A stretch of DNA of 64,000 nucleotides, taken from assembly GCF_024323335.1 (NCBI RefSeq), contig NC_066580.1:438966351-439030350 (forward strand), given 5' to 3'. The notes under the pieces are model-generated. The model searched no databases. It was not told where the DNA came from and saw only the letters and a list, made by a program, of their open reading frames with translations. The stretch's first letter is position 1, and each line of letters begins with the position of its first letter. Shown here piece by piece: positions 61,331 to 64,000 of this stretch. The position numbers and the translations under genes were made by a program. The stretch comes from Lathyrus oleraceus. Lineage: Eukaryota; Streptophyta; Magnoliopsida; Fabales; Fabaceae.

Positions 61331-63096
61331 ATTATTCATTTTATAATTAAAAAAAACTTTCGCTGAATCTAAAAAGAGGCTTTTACAATTTTTTTATATA
61401 AATAAATACACTACAAGACTGCAATGCAACTACACTCAATACATGCACTCACTTCATATTTAACATGCATTTACTTCTATTGTGCCATCCATGTGACCCA
61501 CTATATCTATCCACCTCATATTATGACTTGGTCTCTCTCTCTCTCTTGCATGGAATATACGAATGTTTTTTTATTAGTTGCGATTTTTTAAGTTAATTAC
61601 ACGATTAACTCTTTAAGATCGTACTCCATGACAAATATAATCATTTTTTATACCAAACCACGACCATAATCTTTAACTAGAGACAAAATGCGCTACTGCT
61701 GGAACGCAAATAAATTAACATTATATTATACAACTCATCATAGTTTTATATGGTCACGGAAAAAAGCAAACTTAGTTTATATTCTCATGATATCTTTTTT
61801 AATCAAAATTTGGAATTTGAACCGTCAACGTATATTCTCGTATCGTCTTTCTGGCTCATTCGAGACGTTGATTTTTCAGCATTTTATTTTATCTATGAAT
61901 CATGAAGGGAAAAGAAAAAAAAGAACATGGCCACAACTACATGTGCTAAAACAAGACAGTCCCTAAGGTAAGCATGGTAACAACTTTTATCACATAGGAA
62001 GAATCATTTAGTTTTCATTATATTTTAGGGAAAATAAAGTGGGTTCAACTTTATGTCTTTCTCCAATTCTCATTTAGGCTTACAATAGAGATGTATTATA
62101 AAATCGGGTTTTGATTTGTCCTATACATGGAAATGTCACATGGGACCAACATGTATATATTGGTTGATAATGAAAAAGACATTTGGCTTAGATAATTAAT
62201 AAGCATAATTTTGTAATTGTGTGCAAAATGCAAATGGCAATTTTTGGGTGTTAGTGAGGAAGATTATTAAAATAAAATGAAATGATTAAGGGAAATTCTC
62301 AATGATGTGTGAAGATTTAACTTTTTAACTTTAAATTAGTGTTTCTAAATGGATTGCGTTTGCGTCAAGGCACAACTTGAAAATGGTATAGACTCAAATG
62401 TCTGAAAAGGTTGTTTTACTATAATTTAAAATGTCTTTTAAAAGGTAATGTTTATTTTTTGACGGAGTCTATACCATTTACAGTAAATGAAATATTTTTT
62501 TGTTACTTTATATATTAATAAAAGGTAATAATTAAACTGATTATTATAATATAATGTGTTAACACATGAAGCGTAATTAGCGTCCACTCAATGTTTGGTG
62601 GACCTTGACGAAGCATGCATTTGTCCATTCATGGCCATGTATAATTAACAAATTAGGTAATATGTAGGAGAAAGTGAGAATTGAAAATCATTTGCTTTTC
62701 ATTATTGTACCCCGTCACGTCTTGTCTAGAGAAATAATGACCATGTTAGATGAAATTATTATGCATGCATAAATCGACACGAAAAATAAATAAATCTAAA
62801 CTAAAAATTGAATGAGGCTGATCTGCTAAGTTTTGCTTTGCGAAAAATCTAAGCACTTAGTATTATTTAATTTCTATTCATTTTGTACTTTAAGATTTTT
62901 GAATATAGATAAAAATATATAATAATCTTATCATAAGATATTAATACATTTTTACTAAATTAATCTTAGTGTACAAAATAATAATTAAGGAATACGGTTA
63001 AAAAAACAACAATTATTTCTACACTCGTTGCATATTAGGGAATATACGTTATTATAAAAATTGTCTAAATGGATCGCCCTACTCAGATATCACTAA
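61331..63096. other. Intergenic, no gene seen
   Basis: AT-rich single-copy-looking DNA with a (TC)n run at 61531-61549. Short frames (for example 61688-61966) have no recognisable domain and poor coding character. Confidence 0.4.
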
Positions 63097-64000
63097 TGTA
63101 ACATCTTAAATCGTAAAATTTACGTAAAAAGAATTTTCGACAATTTAAGGTGTCGCCAACGACAACCTACGATAACAACTATCAAACAATTATCAACATA
63201 CAACGAAAATCATATTATGTCAACTTCAATTTAAACTTTTCAAATAAAGTATCCAACTCAAAACAACATAGTTTGAGATTAATTCAAAAACATAGCAAAC
63301 GCCCATTTCCCGATGTTATAAGATCAAAGAACTAAAATCACCAATGTGCTATAAAACGGTAAATAAAACGAAGAGCGCCTCCAACAAGACACCTTCCACA
63401 CAAAACAACAATTTTGCTCCTGAGTATCTGCAAGATGTCTATGGTGGACAACACTAAGCAAATGGGTGAGAAATAAACTTCGATATAAACGGTGTAAAGA
63501 ATGCAAAGGTAGAGGAACACACAACAAACACACATCCAATACACAAACAACTTCACCATAATCTCATACTCATTTACAAAAATATGCAAATATATGTAAT
63601 ACGACTCACGACACAACGTGACACTATACATGTGGTACCAACTCAACATTTGGTTCTCTCAAAAAACTGGGTCCCCCCTTCTGAACCACTGAGTCCCCTT
63701 CTAAGCTCCAAACCCCCTTCTGAGCTTGGGACAAACCACTAATCCTCCATTATGAACTAGTGAACACTCCTCTTTCAACGACACGACACAATGATGCATG
63801 TGCATGCTAGTCAATGCAACAATTATAATGATGCTTACGACCCCCTTCTGACCATAAACAACATGCATTGACACACAATAATAACACCTCTTTCTGAATT
63901 ATTATCTACCAATAATAACAATGTACACCAACAAATACATAATTAATCATCATATAATCATGTATTTTACAATAATGGCAATCATATTATCATCATGTAA
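63097..64000 (+). mobile_element. Probable Ty3/gypsy LTR start, cut by window edge
   Basis: 'TGTAACATCTTAAATCG' at 63097 looks like the start of LTRs of some plant chromovirus-type elements. The following 0.9 kb has repeated 'cccccttctgaac'/'cccccttctgagc' words at about 63673, 63711 and 63840 and no coding frame of note. The other end is outside the window. Confidence 0.35.

Noticed and set aside
61688..61966. 92-codon plus-strand frame
   Set aside because: AT-rich composition without domain, splice context or homologue recognised.

Overview
The window looks like nuclear DNA of a legume with a large, repeat-rich genome, most likely tribe Fabeae (pea, vetch, lentil, grass pea). The reasons are giant Ogre/Tat-type Ty3/gypsy LTRs of about 2.9 kb with a TGGCGACT primer-binding site, SIRE/Maximus-type Ty1/copia LTRs, many long TA microsatellites, and a spliced plant MCA gene. 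Gene density is very low: one clearly intact host gene, one partial plant-mobile-domain (PMD) gene, and otherwise nested or broken transposable elements. The placement in Fabeae is an inference from element types.

Layout. 1-715: a copia LTR on the minus strand that ends 16 bp before a splice acceptor. 732-2336: three exons of a PMD gene, followed by a 387-bp tandem repeat, a nested hairpin and TA repeats. 5340-22939: an Ogre complex with two pol-less copies in opposite orientation around one complete 2863-bp LTR that has a primer-binding site on one side and a polypurine tract on the other; the 3' untranslated part carries minisatellites. 22940-28039: remains of an Ogre pol (RNase H, second RNase H, integrase) cut by another LTR. 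28490-31110: a MITE, a LINE tail, and a 474-bp LTR with gag. 31135-37651: a copia LTR, then an Ogre ORF1/gag broken by a solo LTR with a near-perfect 5-bp target duplication.

38275-41474 (minus): a complete seven-exon MCA gene, coding for 418 residues, for a plasma-membrane mechanosensitive calcium-channel component. 43331-47354: gag/protease and copia pol debris plus copia LTR pieces. 49232-60947: a composite nest bounded by matching LTR ends (TGTTAGCATGG...) and a 4-of-5 target duplication; inside are a PMD-like reading frame, several Tat LTRs, a hAT-type MITE with a perfect 8-bp target duplication, a 256-bp tandem duplication and copia LTRs. 61.2-63.1 kb holds no recognised gene, and a probable Ty3/gypsy LTR starts at 63097.

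How things work together: the host genes are not functionally linked. MCA would act in calcium influx at the plasma membrane. PMD proteins are linked in plants to silencing and meristem maintenance, and also occur inside transposons. The rest records serial insertion, mutation and recombination of retrotransposons. All coordinates, splice sites and homologies were read by eye; no alignment or database search was run.
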